DNA of 64,000 nt from Parvibaculum sp. (GCA_017642695.1 JAEPQD010000002.1:1001425-1065424); one strand, 5' to 3'. Positions 28,143 through 37,596 are shown, counted from the stretch's first letter. Program-made: numbers and translations. The notes: generated from the sequence alone by a model not told the origin.

Positions 28143-29438
28143 GTGACCGGAAGATTCTTGAAATCCGTTGCGGCCGGGCTTGCGCTGCAGGCAGTGCTGC
28201 TGGGCGCGCTGACAGGCCTCGCATCCGCACGCGCGGAGACGGCTGCCCATTACAGCCAGGACCAGACGCACTGGGTCGATCCCTGGCAGGCGTCGGGCGA
28301 CCAGCAGGCGGCCGAAAGCGAAGTGCCGCTCAGGGTCGCGACCGTTCCGACACTCAGCGAGTCGACGATGGTGCCGATCGGTCAGGCGATCCTCAAATAT
28401 CGCGAGATCGCGGCCTGGGGCGGCTGGGGCTATGTTGCCTCGGGCGAGCGGCTTGAAATCGGGGTCCGCGATCCGCGCGTGGCCCAGGTGCGCGAGCGGT
28501 TGGTCGCGACGGGCGATATGGGCCCCGCGCCTGGCGATGCCTATCTCTATGACGAGCAGGTGGCGGAAGCGGTGCGCCGTTTCCAGACGCGCAACGGGCT
28601 GGATCCGGACGGGATCGTGGGCAGGCGGACCGTCGCTGCGATGAACGTGCCGGTGCAGACGCGCATTCGCCAACTCGAGATCAATCTGCGCCGCATCGCG
28701 AAGATCACCCCGGCGATCGCCACGGAGCGGCGCTACATCTTCGTCAATATCGCGGGGCAGGAAGTTGAAGCGGTGAACAATGGCGTGGTGGAGTTCCACG
28801 AGCGCGTCATCGTCGGGAAGCTGAGCCGCCAGACGCCGGAAATCACGAGCAAGGTCACGTCGGTGACATTCAATCCCTACTGGTATGTGCCGAAATCGAT
28901 TGCAATGGCGGACATGCTGCCGAAGGTCCGTTCGAACCCCGACTATCTGAAACGTCAGGGCATCCGCGTCATGCAGGGCTGGGGCGACAATATCCGCGAG
29001 CTCGATCCGGCCCAGGTCGACTGGTCCAACCCGCGCGTGAACGAGGCCTATTACCTCAGACAGGACCCGGGCCCCTGGAATTCGCTCGGTTCGCTGAAGA
29101 TCAACTTCCCGAACAACGACGCAATCTTCCTGCACGATACGCCCACCAAAACGCTGTTCGGCCGGCAGGCGCGCAATTTCAGCTCGGGCTGCGTCCGCGT
29201 ACAGAACGTGCGCGGTCTCGTCACCTGGCTGATGCAGGGGGACAGCGCCGAGTGGGACGCGGGGCGCGTTGAGCGGGCGGTCACCTCGGGTCAGTACAGG
29301 AATGCCACGCTGGCCACGCCGGTTCCGATCTACATCACCTATCTCACCGCCTGGGTCGACGGTTCCGGCGTCGTACATTTCCGCGACGATGTGTATGATC
29401 GCGATGGGAGCGTGAACACGAGCGCGCTCGAAAACTAG
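28143..29438 (+). CDS. Secreted L,D-transpeptidase with peptidoglycan-binding domain
   Basis: An L,D-transpeptidase (YkuD fold) that makes 3-3 peptidoglycan cross-links or attaches proteins. From GTG 28143 the protein is 431 residues and begins with a clean signal peptide (FLKSVAAGLALQAVLLGALTGLASARA). A PG_binding_1 helix bundle (YDEQVAEAVRRFQTRNGLDPDG) precedes the catalytic domain, whose motif HDTPTKTLFGRQ...SSGCVRVQN holds the catalytic Cys350. An ATG at 28020 is in frame but would add 41 residues before the signal peptide. Probable target of the upstream LdtR regulator. Confidence 0.92.
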   Translation: MTGRFLKSVAAGLALQAVLLGALTGLASARAETAAHYSQDQTHWVDPWQASGDQQAAESEVPLRVATVPTLSESTMVPIGQAILKYREIAAWGGWGYVASGERLEIGVRDPRVAQVRERLVATGDMGPAPGDAYLYDEQVAEAVRRFQTRNGLDPDGIVGRRTVAAMNVPVQTRIRQLEINLRRIAKITPAIATERRYIFVNIAGQEVEAVNNGVVEFHERVIVGKLSRQTPEITSKVTSVTFNPYWYVPKSIAMADMLPKVRSNPDYLKRQGIRVMQGWGDNIRELDPAQVDWSNPRVNEAYYLRQDPGPWNSLGSLKINFPNNDAIFLHDTPTKTLFGRQARNFSSGCVRVQNVRGLVTWLMQGDSAEWDAGRVERAVTSGQYRNATLATPVPIYITYLTAWVDGSGVVHFRDDVYDRDGSVNTSALEN

Positions 29439-29458
29439 AAGCGCGGCAGGCAAGGCGG

Positions 29459-30235
29459 ATGCGCCCGGCGAAATTTCCCTATCTCGAACATGACGGGTTG
29501 CTGGCCTTTGCGCATCGCGGCGGCGCGGGCGCGTGGCCGGAGAACACGATGCCCGCCTTTCAGGGGGCGGTCGATCTCGGCTATCGCTATATCGAGACCG
29601 ACGTGCATGCGACGCGCGACGGCGTGCTGCTGGCGTTTCACGACGACAAGCTCGACCGCGTGACCGACATGCAGGGCACGATCGCCGAGATGGACTATGA
29701 CGAGGTCAAGAAGGCGCGAATCGCAGGCACGGAGCCCATTCCGTTGATGGCGGATCTGCTATCCACCTGGCCCGACATCCGCATCAACATCGATCCCAAG
29801 CGAGACAATGCCGCCGCGCCGCTTGTCCAGCTGCTGCGGGACTCCGGCGCCGTGGAACGGGTCTGCGTCACGGCCTTTTCCGGGTCGCGCACGGCGGGGA
29901 TACGGGAGGCTCTCGGAGCGAAGCTCTGCACGGGCATGGGACCGATGTCCACGACACGGCTGCGCCTTTCGAGCTGGATGGGTGTGGCAGGCGGCCTCCT
30001 GGGAGGATTCGTCGAGGGCTGCGCCCAGATACCCACCGAGCAATACGGCATTCCGCTGGTCGACCGGGCGCTGATCGACAGGGCACATGAGATGAACCTT
30101 CAGGTTCATGTGTGGACCATCGACGACGAGGCGGAAATGCGCCGACTCATCGATCTCGGTGTAGACGGCATCATGACGGACGATCCGGCGCTCTTGCGAA
30201 CGGTTCTGAGCGAAAAGGGCCTCTGGGCTTCGTAG
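29459..30235 (+). CDS. Glycerophosphodiester phosphodiesterase family protein
   Basis: A 258-residue GDPD-type TIM barrel that hydrolyses glycerophosphodiesters to glycerol-3-phosphate and an alcohol. FAHRGGAGAWPENT holds His19 and Arg20, and YIETDVHATRDG holds the metal ligands Glu46, Asp48 and His50-type residues; VHVWTIDDEAEMRRLIDLGVDGIMTD is the usual C-terminal barrel strand pair. No signal peptide, so it is cytosolic. The usual 'lEiK' strand reads NIDPK, a mild variant. It starts 20 bases after the L,D-transpeptidase stop and may be co-transcribed. Confidence 0.9.
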   Translation: MRPAKFPYLEHDGLLAFAHRGGAGAWPENTMPAFQGAVDLGYRYIETDVHATRDGVLLAFHDDKLDRVTDMQGTIAEMDYDEVKKARIAGTEPIPLMADLLSTWPDIRINIDPKRDNAAAPLVQLLRDSGAVERVCVTAFSGSRTAGIREALGAKLCTGMGPMSTTRLRLSSWMGVAGGLLGGFVEGCAQIPTEQYGIPLVDRALIDRAHEMNLQVHVWTIDDEAEMRRLIDLGVDGIMTDDPALLRTVLSEKGLWAS

Positions 30236-30369
30236 ATCTCTGCCCGCAAGCCCATGTCTTTTCTGCGACAATTCGCTTGTGGTCGTGGTGCGGTCTGGGG
30301 CTAAGGTGTGTTAGTTTACGGGAGCAAAGGCCGGGGCCGGAGTAGCGGCGCCGCCGGGACGGGAAGGCC

Positions 30370-31581
30370 ATGGATTACACGCGCAAACTGAGCGATGCGC
30401 TTCGCGCAGTAAAGGATGAGGGACGCTACCGCGTCTTTGCCGACATTGTGCGCCATCGTGGGTCGTTTCCCCGTGCGACATTCCACACGCCGGAAGGGAC
30501 ACGAGACATCGTCGTTTGGTGTTCCAACGATTATCTCGGCATGGGGCAGCATCCGGCCGTCGTGGAAGCCATGCATCGCGCCATCGACGAGGTCGGCGCG
30601 GGCTCGGGCGGTACGCGCAACATTTCCGGCACGACGCATTACCATGTGGAACTCGAGCGCGAACTTGCCGATCTTCACGGCAAGGAAGCGGCGCTGCTTT
30701 TCACGTCGGGCTATGCCGCGAACGATGCGACGCTTTCGACGCTCGCGCGCATCCTGGGAGACTGCGTCATCATCTCCGACGAGATGAACCATGCCTCCAT
30801 GATCGAGGGCATCAAGCGCGGGCGTGGGCCGAAGCGGCTGTGGCGCCACAACGATCTCGCGCATCTCGAAGAATTGCTGAGGGAGCTGGATCCCGAACAA
30901 CCGAAGATCGTCGCCTTCGAGTCCGTCTATTCGATGGACGGGGACATCGCGCCCATTGGCGAGATTTGCGACCTTGCGCGGAAGTACGGTGCGCTGACCT
31001 ATCTCGACGAGGTGCATGCCGTCGGTCTTTACGGACCGCGCGGCGGCGGGATCGCAGAGCGCGATGACGTTCTCGACAAGGTCGATATCATCGAGGGCAC
31101 GCTCGCCAAGGGGTTTGGTGTGATGGGGGGCTATATCGCCGCTTCCGCCGACCTTGTGGACGTGGTGCGCTCCTATGCGCCGGGGTTCATTTTTTCGACG
31201 TCACTTGCGCCGGTGCTCGTCGCGGGCGTGCTTGCCGCGGTTCGCCATCTCAAGACAAGCAGTGCCGAGCGCGAACGGCATCAGGAACGGGCGGCAACGC
31301 TTCGGCAGATGATGGCCGATGCGGGTCTTCCGGTAATGTGGTGCGAGAGCCATATCGTGCCTGTGATGGTCGGCGATCCCGTGGTCTGCAAGCAGGTCAG
31401 CGACGAACTGCTGGCTGACTACGGCATATATGTTCAGCCGATCAACTACCCGACTGTTCCGCGGGGTACGGAACGTCTGCGCTTCACTCCCTGTCCTGTG
31501 CATACGGATGAGATGATGCGCGATCTGGTGACGGCGCTCGATCAAGTGTGGACGCGCCGTAAAATCCGGCGTGCCGCCTGA
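30370..31581 (+). CDS. hemA: 5-Aminolevulinate synthase
   Basis: ALA synthase joins glycine and succinyl-CoA to 5-aminolevulinate, the first step of the alphaproteobacterial C4 haem route. The 403-residue protein has [32 protein letters not shown] (in part), the PLP-binding Lys247 in [12 protein letters not shown] and the C-terminal [19 protein letters not shown], all diagnostic. There is no haem-regulatory Cys-Pro motif near the N terminus. The 134-base upstream gap should hold its promoter; no FNR-like site is evident. A small gene overlaps its 3' end. Confidence 0.97.
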   Translation: MDYTRKLSDALRAVKDEGRYRVFADIVRHRGSFPRATFHTPEGTRDIVVWCSNDYLGMGQHPAVVEAMHRAIDEVGAGSGGTRNISGTTHYHVELERELADLHGKEAALLFTSGYAANDATLSTLARILGDCVIISDEMNHASMIEGIKRGRGPKRLWRHNDLAHLEELLRELDPEQPKIVAFESVYSMDGDIAPIGEICDLARKYGALTYLDEVHAVGLYGPRGGGIAERDDVLDKVDIIEGTLAKGFGVMGGYIAASADLVDVVRSYAPGFIFSTSLAPVLVAGVLAAVRHLKTSSAERERHQERAATLRQMMADAGLPVMWCESHIVPVMVGDPVVCKQVSDELLADYGIYVQPINYPTVPRGTERLRFTPCPVHTDEMMRDLVTALDQVWTRRKIRRAA

Positions 31582-31852
31582 CGGCCCGCAAAAGGACAGC
31601 TCCGGCGGAAACGCCGGAGGTCGCGAAGTTATTTTCGAATATCATCCGGTCGGCGTCAGCGTCAAAGTGACGGCGGTCGACGTGGAGACGGGGCTGGAGG
31701 TGTCGGTGATCGGGCCGTCCAGTGCTGCGCGCTCAGAACTCGAACGGGTGGCCGTCAACAAGCTCAGATACATGCTTACTCGGCAGAAAGCCGGCGGCGG
31801 AAAGGACGAGCCGGATCCCGAAGGCGGAACGGGAGGCGGAATTCTGGTCTGA
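31571..31852 (+). CDS. Small conserved protein overlapping hemA (DUF6898-like)
   Basis: A 93-residue protein whose GTG start overlaps the end of hemA by 11 bases. Its core, [19 protein letters not shown] and [30 protein letters not shown] (in part), reads as a compact alpha/beta domain; both tails are Gly/Asp-rich and probably disordered. I recall a small protein of this type following hemA in other alphaproteobacteria (DUF6898), but no function is known to me. It ends five bases before the convergent mucR stop. Confidence 0.72.
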   Translation: MPPDGPQKDSSGGNAGGREVIFEYHPVGVSVKVTAVDVETGLEVSVIGPSSAARSELERVAVNKLRYMLTRQKAGGGKDEPDPEGGTGGGILV

Positions 31853-31857
31853 AGCGG

Positions 31858-32304
31858 CTACTTCTTGCGGCGGCCGCGGGCAGGGGCGGAGCCGGCTCGG
31901 CCGAGGCCGATCTGCTTGGCGAGTTTCGAACGCTGTGCCGCATAGTTTGGCGCCACCATCGGATAGTCGTGGGGAAGGTTCCAGCGAGCGCGGTATTCTT
32001 CCGGCGTGAGTCCGTATTGCGAACGCAGATAGCGCTTCAGCATTTTGAGTTTCTTGCCGTCTTCCAGGCAGACGATGTAGTCGGCCGTGACGGATTTCTT
32101 GACCGGCACCGCCGGCACCAGATCAGCGTCTGTCGCAGCGGTGTTCTGGTCAAGGCCTGCAAGTGTCGAGTGAACGGTCCGGATCATTCCCGGAAGATCG
32201 TTTGCCGCAACAGCGTTGTTGCTGACATAAGCCGCGACTATTTCAGTCGTCAGACGCATGATCTCAGTCGTTTCAGCAGAAACGGAAGATTTAATCTCAT
32301 TCAT
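31858..32304 (-). CDS. mucR: MucR/Ros family transcriptional regulator lacking zinc-finger histidines
   Basis: MucR proteins are small H-NS-like regulators binding AT-rich DNA and controlling envelope, motility and virulence genes in alphaproteobacteria. This 148-residue copy has the N-terminal oligomerisation part (LTTEIVAAYVSNNAV) and the C-terminal TPEEYRARWNLPHDYPMVAPNYA and RSKLAKQIGLGR. The usual zinc site (C-x2-C/D...H...H) reads CLED (Cys79, Asp82) then KRYLRSQYGL, so both histidines are Tyr92 and Gln96 or Tyr97. ATG 32304 is preferred over a GTG at 32337. It faces an AT-rich upstream region, a likely self-target. Confidence 0.92.
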   Translation of the reverse strand: MNEIKSSVSAETTEIMRLTTEIVAAYVSNNAVAANDLPGMIRTVHSTLAGLDQNTAATDADLVPAVPVKKSVTADYIVCLEDGKKLKMLKRYLRSQYGLTPEEYRARWNLPHDYPMVAPNYAAQRSKLAKQIGLGRAGSAPARGRRKK

Positions 32305-32789
32305 TACGGCGACTTGCCTTGCTCCAGATAGCCCCACCGGCCGGCGGGGCTGAATTAGTGCGATCTTCTAGCGCGATTTAACTCTTCTTATCAAGGGTCT
32401 CAAGATTATCCCCTAGGTCGAGACGTGTCTAAACCTAGTGCTTTCAAGGTGAATCATTGGCTGGCAGTACAGGTTAATAGAGAATCAACTTAGGTTCACA
32501 AGTAAACTGCCTATTTCTAGTCAGTCTTACATTAGACTCACACAAGTTTGTTTCTCAGGCATGCGAATATGCGCATGCGTGCGGCGCCTGCGCGCCGTTC
32601 CCCTAGCTGTGGGAATATGGCCGATATCATTCGAAGGTTTGTGGCAAATTGGCGATGCCCGACGAGATGTGGTATCACGCCGGTTCGCAACCGGGCGGCC
32701 GTCAACACGGTCATGGCGCGCGCATGGCGTCGCGACGTAACCGGTTTGTGGTCCCGGAAGAATTCGAATTGAAATGAAAAGGTAAGTTT
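32305..32789. other. AT-richer intergenic region between mucR and glyA
   Basis: A 485-base stretch with no credible gene. The first 250 bases are clearly AT-richer than the surroundings, with several T-A steps and short symmetries (CCTAGG...CCTAG near 32413-32440; AGTCT-TACATT-AGACT near 32521-32536), the kind of DNA MucR binds. The half near glyA is GC-rich with palindromes (GCGCATGCG, GGCGCCTGCGCGCC near 32570-32600). A 74-codon frame at 32548-32772 has no ribosome site and no recognisable product. No riboswitch pattern recognised. Confidence 0.6.
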
Positions 32790-34106
32790 ATGTCTTTGAG
32801 CGATGCCGCTGCCGGACGAGGCACCTTCGCCGGTTTCTTCACAGATGGGTTGGCCGAGAGCGACCCCGATATCCTGGAAGCCATCGAAAAGGAACTCGGG
32901 CGTCAGCAGAACGAGATCGAACTGATCGCCTCCGAGAACATTGTATCCCGCGCCGTGCTCGAGGCGCAGGGCTCGATCATGACGAACAAGTACGCGGAAG
33001 GCTATCCGGGCAAGCGCTACTACGGAGGCTGCGAGTTCGTCGATATCGCCGAAAACCTGGCCATCGAACGGGCGAAGAAACTCTTCGGCTGTTCTTACGC
33101 CAATGTGCAGCCCAATTCCGGATCGCAGGCGAACCAGGGCGTCATGATGGCGCTGTTGAAGCCGGGCGATACGATCATGGGCATGAGCCTCGCCGCCGGC
33201 GGCCACCTTACGCACGGCGCCGCCCCCAACCAGTCCGGTAAGTGGTTCAACGCGATCCAGTATGGCGTGCGCCAGCAGGATCACCTGATCGACATGGACG
33301 AGGTTGCGAGCCTTGCCAAGCAGCACAAACCCAAGATGATCATTGCGGGTGGCTCGGCTTATCCGCGCGTCATCGACTTCAAAGCGTTTCGCGAGATTGC
33401 CGACAGCGTTGGTGCACTCTTCATGGTGGACATGGCGCATTTCGCCGGGCTCGTCGCCGGCGGTGCCCACCCGAGTCCACTGCCGCATGCCGATGTCGTC
33501 ACGACGACGACGCACAAGACGCTTCGTGGTCCGCGTGGTGGCATGATCCTTTCGAACAACGAAGACATCGGAAAGAAGATCAATTCGGCAATCTTCCCGG
33601 GTATTCAGGGTGGGCCGCTGATGCATGTCATCGCGGGCAAGGCAGTTGCCTTCGGCGAAGCGTTGCGTCCCGACTTCAAGGACTATGCAAAGTCCGTCGT
33701 AGACAATGCGCGTGCGCTCGCGTCTACGCTGGCGGACTCGGGCCTTGCCATCGTGTCGGGTGGTACGGATACGCATCTGATGCTGGTCGATCTGCGGCCG
33801 AAGAAGCTTACCGGCAAGGTGGCCGAAGCCGCGCTGGAGCGTGCCTATATCACCTGCAACAAGAACGGCATTCCGTTCGATCCCGAAAAGCCGATGGTTA
33901 CGTCGGGCGTGCGTCTCGGCACACCTGCCGGCACGACGCGTGGTTTCGGTGTCGCGGAATTTGCGCAAGTGGGTAAGCTGATCACAGAAGTGCTGGACGG
34001 ACTTGTGCGGAACGGTGACGACAAGAATGCGGATGTGGAAGCGGATGTGCGCGGTCGCGTGATCGAGCTCTGCAAGCGCTTTCCGATTTACGGCGGGCCG
34101 AAATAA
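32790..34106 (+). CDS. glyA: Serine hydroxymethyltransferase
   Basis: GlyA interconverts serine and glycine with tetrahydrofolate, feeding one-carbon units. The 438-residue protein has [20 protein letters not shown] (in part), [17 protein letters not shown] and the PLP lysine Lys243 in [13 protein letters not shown]; the C-terminal [18 protein letters not shown] is typical. A 25-residue N-terminal extension precedes the family core. GAAAAGGTAAG is the ribosome site. It opens the alphaproteobacterial run glyA-nrdR-ribD-ribE-ribB-ribH-nusB-thiL. Confidence 0.98.
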   Translation: MSLSDAAAGRGTFAGFFTDGLAESDPDILEAIEKELGRQQNEIELIASENIVSRAVLEAQGSIMTNKYAEGYPGKRYYGGCEFVDIAENLAIERAKKLFGCSYANVQPNSGSQANQGVMMALLKPGDTIMGMSLAAGGHLTHGAAPNQSGKWFNAIQYGVRQQDHLIDMDEVASLAKQHKPKMIIAGGSAYPRVIDFKAFREIADSVGALFMVDMAHFAGLVAGGAHPSPLPHADVVTTTTHKTLRGPRGGMILSNNEDIGKKINSAIFPGIQGGPLMHVIAGKAVAFGEALRPDFKDYAKSVVDNARALASTLADSGLAIVSGGTDTHLMLVDLRPKKLTGKVAEAALERAYITCNKNGIPFDPEKPMVTSGVRLGTPAGTTRGFGVAEFAQVGKLITEVLDGLVRNGDDKNADVEADVRGRVIELCKRFPIYGGPK

Positions 34107-34150
34107 TCCGGCAGACGGAACCGGTCGACTATTGAGGGGGCTGACAGCGG

Positions 34151-34642
34151 ATGCGTTGTCCATATTGCGGTAATGACGACACCCAGGTGAAGGACTCGCG
34201 TCCGACGGAAGACAATACGGCAATTCGCAGGCGGCGTTTCTGCACCGCCTGCGGCGGCCGGTTCACGACCTTCGAGCGGGTGCAACTCCGTGAGCTGACG
34301 ATCATCAAGTCAAGCGGTCGCAGGGTGCCCTTCGACCGGGACAAACTCATGCGTTCCGTGCAAATCGCGATGCGGAAACGCCCTGTTGAGCAGGAACGCG
34401 TCGAGCGTATGGTGAGTGGTATCGTCCGGCGGCTCGAGAGCATGGGGGAAAGTGAAATTCCCTCGGCCATGGTTGGCAAGCTGGTCATGGAGGGCTTGAG
34501 TTCGCTTGATGCCGTCGCTTATGTGCGCTTCGCTTCGGTGTACCGGAATTTCCGCGAGGCGAAGGATTTCGAGGAGTTTCTGGGCGAACTTAGCGGGCCG
34601 CTCGGCGGCTCCCTCCGAGACGAGGACGAAGACGACCGCTAG
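34151..34642 (+). CDS. nrdR: Transcriptional regulator NrdR
   Basis: NrdR represses ribonucleotide reductase genes when dATP is high. The 163-residue protein starts with a zinc ribbon ([17 protein letters not shown]: Cys3, Cys6; FCTACGG: Cys31, Cys34) followed by an ATP-cone domain ([19 protein letters not shown] in part; [17 protein letters not shown]). The acidic tail DEDEDDR is unusual only in being so short and charged. GAGGGGG lies upstream of ATG 34151. ribD begins a few bases after the stop. Confidence 0.97.
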   Translation: MRCPYCGNDDTQVKDSRPTEDNTAIRRRRFCTACGGRFTTFERVQLRELTIIKSSGRRVPFDRDKLMRSVQIAMRKRPVEQERVERMVSGIVRRLESMGESEIPSAMVGKLVMEGLSSLDAVAYVRFASVYRNFREAKDFEEFLGELSGPLGGSLRDEDEDDR

Positions 34643-34696
34643 GTGACCGGGCCGCCCTGTTGCGGGCCGGCATGGGCCCCGCCGACAGGAATGACA

Positions 34697-35812
34697 ATGC
34701 GGCCACACGACATTCAATTCATGAAGACGGCCCTGACGCTCGCGGCACGCGGGCTTGGTCAGGTTGCGCCCAACCCGGCGGTTGGTTGCGTGATCGTGCG
34801 TGAAGACGGGGAAGGGCCACGCATTGTCGGTCGAGGCTGGACACAGCCGGGCGGACGCCCTCACGCGGAGACTGAAGCCCTTGGACGGGCACGGGAACTC
34901 GCGAAAGGAGCGACGGCCTATGTGAGCCTCGAACCCTGCTCTCACCGGGGCAAGACTGGACCATGCGCCGAAGCGCTGCTTGATGCCGGGATCGCCCGTG
35001 TCGTCGGTGCGGTGGCGGACCCGAACCCGGAGGTCGCCGGGCGCGGCTTCGCGATGCTGCAGGAGAAGGGCGTTGAGGTGGTTGAGAATGTCTGCGCTGC
35101 GGAAGCACGTCATCTCAATGCCGGGTTCTTCCTGGCGATGTCGGAGAACCGGCCGCTCGTTACGCTCAAGATCGCGAGTTCTCTCGACGGACGAACGGCG
35201 ACGCATGACGGCCATAGTCAGTGGATCACCGGCGAGAGGGCAAGGGCGCGCGGCCACCTGTTGAGGGCGACGCATGATGCGATCATGGTGGGCAGCGCGA
35301 CGGCCATCGTGGACGATCCTGAACTTACCTGTCGGCTGCCTGGCCTCGGCGCGCGCTCGCCGATCCGCATTGTGGCCGATGGACGGTTGCGGTTGCCGCT
35401 GACCTCCAAGCTGGTGCGGGACGCGATGAAAGTGCCGCTGTGGCTGCTGACGCTCCCCGGCGGAGATGCCAACCGGCGCAAGGCTTTCGAGGAGTGCGGT
35501 GCAGTGCTGATCGATGTCGAACCGGGGGAGGACGGTGTCATGAGCATGCGCAACGCGCTTGCCGCGCTGTCTGAGATAGGTGTGACCCGGCTGTTGGTCG
35601 AGGGAGGAGCGCGGCTTGCGGCGTCCCTGATGCGGGACCGGCTCGTCGACCGTATCGAATGGTTCCAGGCACCGAAGCTCATAGGGGGCGATGGCTATCC
35701 CGCGATTGCGGGGCTCGGCGTGAAGCATCTGGACGGTGCACCGGTTTTCGAACTCCGCGATGTGGTGCAGCTCGGCGAGGACTCGCTAGCGCGATATGCG
35801 AGGGGTGTCTAA
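34697..35812 (+). CDS. ribD: Bifunctional riboflavin deaminase/reductase RibD
   Basis: RibD deaminates and then reduces the pyrimidine intermediate of riboflavin synthesis. The N-terminal deaminase domain has the zinc motif HAETEAL (His56, Glu58) and PCSHRGKTGPC (Cys81, Cys90); the reductase domain begins near residue 150 (TLKIASSLDGRTATHDGHSQWI in part) with ILVEGG-type LLVEGGARLAASL. I start at ATG 34697, seven bases after AGGA; a GTG at 34643 is the frame limit. 371 residues. No FMN riboswitch is visible ahead of it. Confidence 0.95.
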   Translation: MRPHDIQFMKTALTLAARGLGQVAPNPAVGCVIVREDGEGPRIVGRGWTQPGGRPHAETEALGRARELAKGATAYVSLEPCSHRGKTGPCAEALLDAGIARVVGAVADPNPEVAGRGFAMLQEKGVEVVENVCAAEARHLNAGFFLAMSENRPLVTLKIASSLDGRTATHDGHSQWITGERARARGHLLRATHDAIMVGSATAIVDDPELTCRLPGLGARSPIRIVADGRLRLPLTSKLVRDAMKVPLWLLTLPGGDANRRKAFEECGAVLIDVEPGEDGVMSMRNALAALSEIGVTRLLVEGGARLAASLMRDRLVDRIEWFQAPKLIGGDGYPAIAGLGVKHLDGAPVFELRDVVQLGEDSLARYARGV

Positions 35813-35815
35813 CTC

Positions 35816-36442
35816 ATGTTCACCGGAATCATCACGGATGTCGGACGCATTCGAAGCGTCGAGAAACGCGGCGATACGCGCTTTACCATAGCCACGGCTT
35901 ATGACGCGGAGGGCATCGATATCGGCGCGTCGATCGCCTGCGCCGGCTGCTGCCTGACGGTCGTTCAAAAGGGTAAGGATGGCGAGGGAGACTGGTTTGC
36001 CGTCGATGTCTCGCAGGAGTCACTCGACTGTACGACGCTCGGGAGCTGGGTAGAGGGTACGCGGATCAACCTGGAACGGGCGCTCAAGGCGGGTGATGAG
36101 CTGGGTGGGCATGTCGTGAGCGGCCATGTGGACGGGGTCGGCCGGATCGTGGATATACGTCCGGAAGGGGACTCGCTGCGCTTCACTTTCGAGGCGCCAG
36201 AAGGACTTGGCAGGTTCATTGCGTCCAAGGGCTCGGTGACGCTGAACGGTACGTCGCTCACCGTGAACGAGGTCGAAGACACCAAACCCGGCGGAAATGC
36301 TGGCGGAACCCGCTTCGGCGTCAACATCATTCCGCATACCCAGGCGGTTACGACCTGGGGGATGGCGAAAGCCGGCGATCCTATTAATCTTGAAATCGAC
36401 ATGCTGGCCCGGTATGTGGCGCGGCTGGTTCAGAAGGATTGA
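35816..36442 (+). CDS. ribE: Riboflavin synthase alpha subunit
   Basis: RibE dismutates two 6,7-dimethyl-8-ribityllumazine molecules to riboflavin. MFTGIITDVGRI opens the first of two lumazine-binding barrels, and GGHVVSGHVDGVGRI opens the second; SLTVNEVE and FGVNIIPHT are conserved ends. 208 residues, normal. It starts three bases after the ribD stop. ribB follows with overlapping start signals, so the rib genes are tightly coupled. Confidence 0.97.
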   Translation: MFTGIITDVGRIRSVEKRGDTRFTIATAYDAEGIDIGASIACAGCCLTVVQKGKDGEGDWFAVDVSQESLDCTTLGSWVEGTRINLERALKAGDELGGHVVSGHVDGVGRIVDIRPEGDSLRFTFEAPEGLGRFIASKGSVTLNGTSLTVNEVEDTKPGGNAGGTRFGVNIIPHTQAVTTWGMAKAGDPINLEIDMLARYVARLVQKD

Positions 36443-36447
36443 TATCT

Positions 36448-37596
36448 GTGTACAAGGAATATCTCTCTCCGATCGAGGACGTTATCGAGGATGCCCGCAA
36501 CGGCAAGATGTTCATTCTCGTCGATGCGGAAGACCGCGAGAACGAGGGCGACCTGGTTATCCCCGCGCAGATGTGTACGCCGGAAGCGGTCAACTTCATG
36601 GCGAAGTACGGGCGCGGCCTGATCTGCCTGACGTTGACGAACGATCGCGCAAAGCAGCTCAACCTGCAGCTCATGTCCTCGACCAACCAGTCGCGGCATC
36701 AGACAGCCTTCACGGTTTCCATCGAGGCGCGGGAGGGCATTTCGACCGGCATCTCTGCACACGATCGTGCACATACGGTGTCCGTCGCGATCGATCCGAC
36801 AAAGGGGTCGACCGACATCGTTTCACCCGGTCACGTCTTTCCGCTCGTGGCACGCGACGGCGGCGTGCTGGTGCGCGCCGGTCACACAGAGTCGGCCGTC
36901 GACATCGCGCGGCTTGCGGGGCTCTATCCGGCGGGCGTCATCTGCGAGATCATGAACGATGACGGCACGATGGCGCGACTTCCAGATCTCGTGCAGTTCG
37001 CGCAGCTTCACGGGCTGAAGATCGCGACCATTGCCGATCTGATCGCCTATCGGCGACGCTACGACAACTTCATCCACCGTGCGATCGAAACAGAGCTCGA
37101 CAGCGAGTTCGGCGGCGACTTCAAGATGATGGTCTACCTCAACACGGTCGAATATGCCGAGCATATTGCACTGGTGAAGGGCGATATTTCTGGGCCGGAC
37201 CCAGTTCTCGTGCGTGTGCATGCGATCAATGTTTTCGACGACATTCTGGGGGCGACAGGACCGCGTTCCGATGTCCTGAAAGATTCGATGCGGATCATTT
37301 CGGAGGAGGGGCGCGGCGTTATCGTTCTTATCCGAGATACGACGGCAACGGTGGTTTCGGACATGCTGCTCCGCAAAGGTGAGGGTGGTGAGCAGGGCAT
37401 GCCGAGACGTCTGCGTGAATATGGCGTCGGCGCTCAGATTTTGCTCGATCTAGGTATCCATGACATGGTGCTGCTGTCCGACACGGATCGCAGCATTGTC
37501 GGTCTGGAAGGATATGGGTTGCGCGTCGTCGGTCAGCGTCCGCTCTCGAAAGCAGGTGCGTCGGCGAAACCGCGCAGCAAGGAGACAACCTCGTGA
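36448..37596 (+). CDS. ribB: 3,4-Dihydroxy-2-butanone 4-phosphate synthase with a degenerate GTP cyclohydrolase II domain
   Basis: The N-terminal half makes the four-carbon unit of riboflavin from ribulose 5-phosphate: VDAEDRENEGDLVIPA, TGISAHDRAHT and GHVFPLVARDGGVLVRAGHTE (in part) are complete. The C-terminal half aligns with GTP cyclohydrolase II but the zinc-cysteine block is gone: VRVHAINVFDDILGATGP around His258 contains no Cys. This domain is therefore unlikely to hydrolyse GTP, and another ribA should exist elsewhere. GTG 36448 follows AGAAGG by ten bases; a TTG at 36439 overlapping the ribE stop is the alternative. Confidence 0.92.
   Translation: MYKEYLSPIEDVIEDARNGKMFILVDAEDRENEGDLVIPAQMCTPEAVNFMAKYGRGLICLTLTNDRAKQLNLQLMSSTNQSRHQTAFTVSIEAREGISTGISAHDRAHTVSVAIDPTKGSTDIVSPGHVFPLVARDGGVLVRAGHTESAVDIARLAGLYPAGVICEIMNDDGTMARLPDLVQFAQLHGLKIATIADLIAYRRRYDNFIHRAIETELDSEFGGDFKMMVYLNTVEYAEHIALVKGDISGPDPVLVRVHAINVFDDILGATGPRSDVLKDSMRIISEEGRGVIVLIRDTTATVVSDMLLRKGEGGEQGMPRRLREYGVGAQILLDLGIHDMVLLSDTDRSIVGLEGYGLRVVGQRPLSKAGASAKPRSKETTS

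Noticed and set aside
32548..32772. 74-codon frame between mucR and glyA
   Set aside because: No ribosome site, Arg/Cys-scattered composition, no recognisable fold; treated as intergenic.
34643..34697. FMN riboswitch before the riboflavin genes
   Set aside because: The gap between nrdR and ribD is too short and lacks the conserved RFN blocks.
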